Below the pieces are notes generated by a model. It was not told the DNA's origin. It did no database searches and saw only the letters and a program-made list of their open reading frames with translations. From contig JADGQU010000027.1 in NCBI GenBank assembly GCA_017881545.1, positions 1-14,126 on the forward strand: a DNA stretch of 14,126 nucleotides. Direction: 5' to 3'. Numbering within the stretch: position 1 is the stretch's first letter; every line of letters begins with the position of its first letter. Below, piece after piece: positions 12,994 through 14,126 of this stretch. The translations under genes and the position numbers were made by a program. This DNA comes from Gemmatimonadaceae bacterium (GTDB taxonomy: Bacteria; Gemmatimonadota; Gemmatimonadetes; Gemmatimonadales; Gemmatimonadaceae).

Positions 12994-14097
12994 TCACGTT
13001 CTTGGCAAGGCACGATAGACGGTGCTACCGAGCTTCGTCGGCAGCCCGAGGAACGCCCCAAGTCGCCGGATTTCCTTCGCAATTGCACGATGCTCGGCCT
13101 CCGTGAGCGTGCCGTGCACCTTCAGCTCGATGACCGCTGTCTGCCCTTTGAGGACCCTCCTCCACCCGCCGCGGATCTGCCCGTTGATGGTGAGGATGTG
13201 ACCGCCAAGAAAAGTCACGCCCTTCACTCCCGCGCTCGTGAGCGTCGACATCATAGCGCTACGGTCCTTGAGCCCTATGAAGTACTCGTCGTAGTTGGGA
13301 AGCAGGCGGGCGAACGGCGTCCTGGCCTTGAACGGGGCGGAAGTTGGATACCAATATCCGCGCGCATCGATGACAACGTGCTCGAGCTCTGATTCGACCG
13401 CCTGCACGCCTCTCCTGGCATCCGACTTCGTCAGACCCGACCACCACGTGAAATCGTCCACCGTCGCGGGACCGCGAGTGTTGAAGTACCTCTTCGCAAG
13501 CTCTGAGAGCGCTTCGTCCCGATCCAGCACCCTGGCTGGTGGCACGCGCTCCTCGAGCAAAGCGTAGGTGAACTGTGTTCCCCGTCGCCTACCACTGCAG
13601 ATCAGCCCATCTGCCTCCGCGTGCATTACGATCCGCGCGAGCCGAAATGGTCCTTCCGTCGAGATGCGTGCCCGTTGCATCACGTGCGACAGCTCGGCTC
13701 GTGTAAGCTGCTTGCCACCCTGTAGCGCTTTCGTAATTGCCGCCCTGCTCCGACGCAGCACGGCTTCATCCAGCCCGATCGTCCGATCATAGGAAGCGAG
13801 CACGGCACGCACGCGCGGCCCCGTGAGTGCCAACATCCAACGGATGTCTTCGGCCGCAACGAAATGCCACGTCGGGCGCAGAACGTGGGTGCGTAGAATC
13901 ACGCCTTCATCGAGCTCCTTCTCGACCGTCGCGTCGGTAGCGTTGAGTGTTCGCTGGGCGAGGCCCCACTTGGCGAAGGGGTAGTCCTGAGCCTGAACTG
14001 CGCCGAGCAGCCGGACTATGTCGCTTGGCGTGTCCAGCGTTTCTCTGCTCAGATGCTGGTTGGCGAGACGCTGACCGCAGATGTCAAATCGAGCCAT
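12994..14097 (-). CDS. HTH_42 winged-helix protein of the AlkZ/YcaQ DNA glycosylase superfamily
   Basis: This 367-residue protein has the full length of PF06224 members. It opens with a segment ending LLGAVQAQDYPFAKWGLAQR (30-49), then TWHFVAAEDIRWML, a winged-helix part around 120-185 (AELSHVM, ARIVMHAEADGLICSG) and a C-terminal part with RGPATVDDFTWWSGL, LLPNYDEYFIGL and GGHILTINGQIRGGW. In characterised AlkZ-type glycosylases, which unhook alkylated or cross-linked DNA, catalysis needs a Q-x-Q motif. Gln35-Ala-Gln37 sits in the matching N-terminal position, so glycosylase activity is plausible but unproven. ATG 14097 has no clear ribosome binding site, and only 29 bases lie upstream in the window. 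Confidence 0.85.
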   Translation of the reverse strand: MARFDICGQRLANQHLSRETLDTPSDIVRLLGAVQAQDYPFAKWGLAQRTLNATDATVEKELDEGVILRTHVLRPTWHFVAAEDIRWMLALTGPRVRAVLASYDRTIGLDEAVLRRSRAAITKALQGGKQLTRAELSHVMQRARISTEGPFRLARIVMHAEADGLICSGRRRGTQFTYALLEERVPPARVLDRDEALSELAKRYFNTRGPATVDDFTWWSGLTKSDARRGVQAVESELEHVVIDARGYWYPTSAPFKARTPFARLLPNYDEYFIGLKDRSAMMSTLTSAGVKGVTFLGGHILTINGQIRGGWRRVLKGQTAVIELKVHGTLTEAEHRAIAKEIRRLGAFLGLPTKLGSTVYRALPRT

Positions 14098-14126
14098 TGA
14101 TCGATTTAGTCACCCGCGCCCTTGAG

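Overview
The window is GC-rich, densely coding bacterial DNA. It probably comes from a soil or environmental member of Gemmatimonadota or a similar phylum. That is an inference from the mix of families (DUF2277, DUF2905, DUF3179, M61 peptidase, a GWxTD-like secreted protein, HTH_42), the frequent TTG/GTG starts and the many short exported proteins. I see no rRNA, tRNA, CRISPR array, insertion sequence, integrase or phage gene. The longest stretch without a gene is about 209 bases (4086-4294).

Region 1 (1-3698, + strand) is a tight sugar-catabolism operon: the 3' end of a gluconate 2-dehydrogenase subunit 3-like gene, a Gfo/Idh/MocA oxidoreductase, a ROK sugar kinase, a NagB-family glucosamine-6-phosphate deaminase/isomerase-like protein and CutC. 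The last four are joined by 1-nt and 4-nt overlaps or a 6-nt gap. The likely logic is periplasmic oxidation of a sugar or glycoside, then cytoplasmic reduction or epimerisation, phosphorylation and aldose-ketose conversion. Two points stand out. The NagB-like protein lacks the glutamate of the classical Asp-His-Glu site, and CutC, usually called a copper protein, is translationally coupled to sugar enzymes.

Region 2 (3819-5549, + strand) holds small genes: a DUF2277 protein, an NTF2-like/DUF4440 protein, a four-helix membrane protein I do not recognise, and a DUF2905 membrane protein. Region 3 (5581-7320, + strand) is one long secreted protein with a region resembling the GWxTD family. It converges on and overlaps the next gene by 17 bases.

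Region 4 (7304-8936, - strand) is a DGPF/YCII protein followed by an ECF42-type sigma factor with a C-terminal TPR-like extension. A well-spaced TGTCGA-N17-CGAC element lies just upstream and is probably the sigma factor's own target promoter, which would make the operon autoregulated.

Region 5 is an exported M61 peptidase with a PDZ domain (9010-10806, - strand), divergent from an exported M23 LytM-type peptidase (10879-11814, + strand). They share a compact promoter region. The M23 gene converges on region 6 (11828-14097, - strand): a DUF3179 membrane protein and, upstream of it, an HTH_42/AlkZ-superfamily protein that keeps a Gln-Ala-Gln motif.
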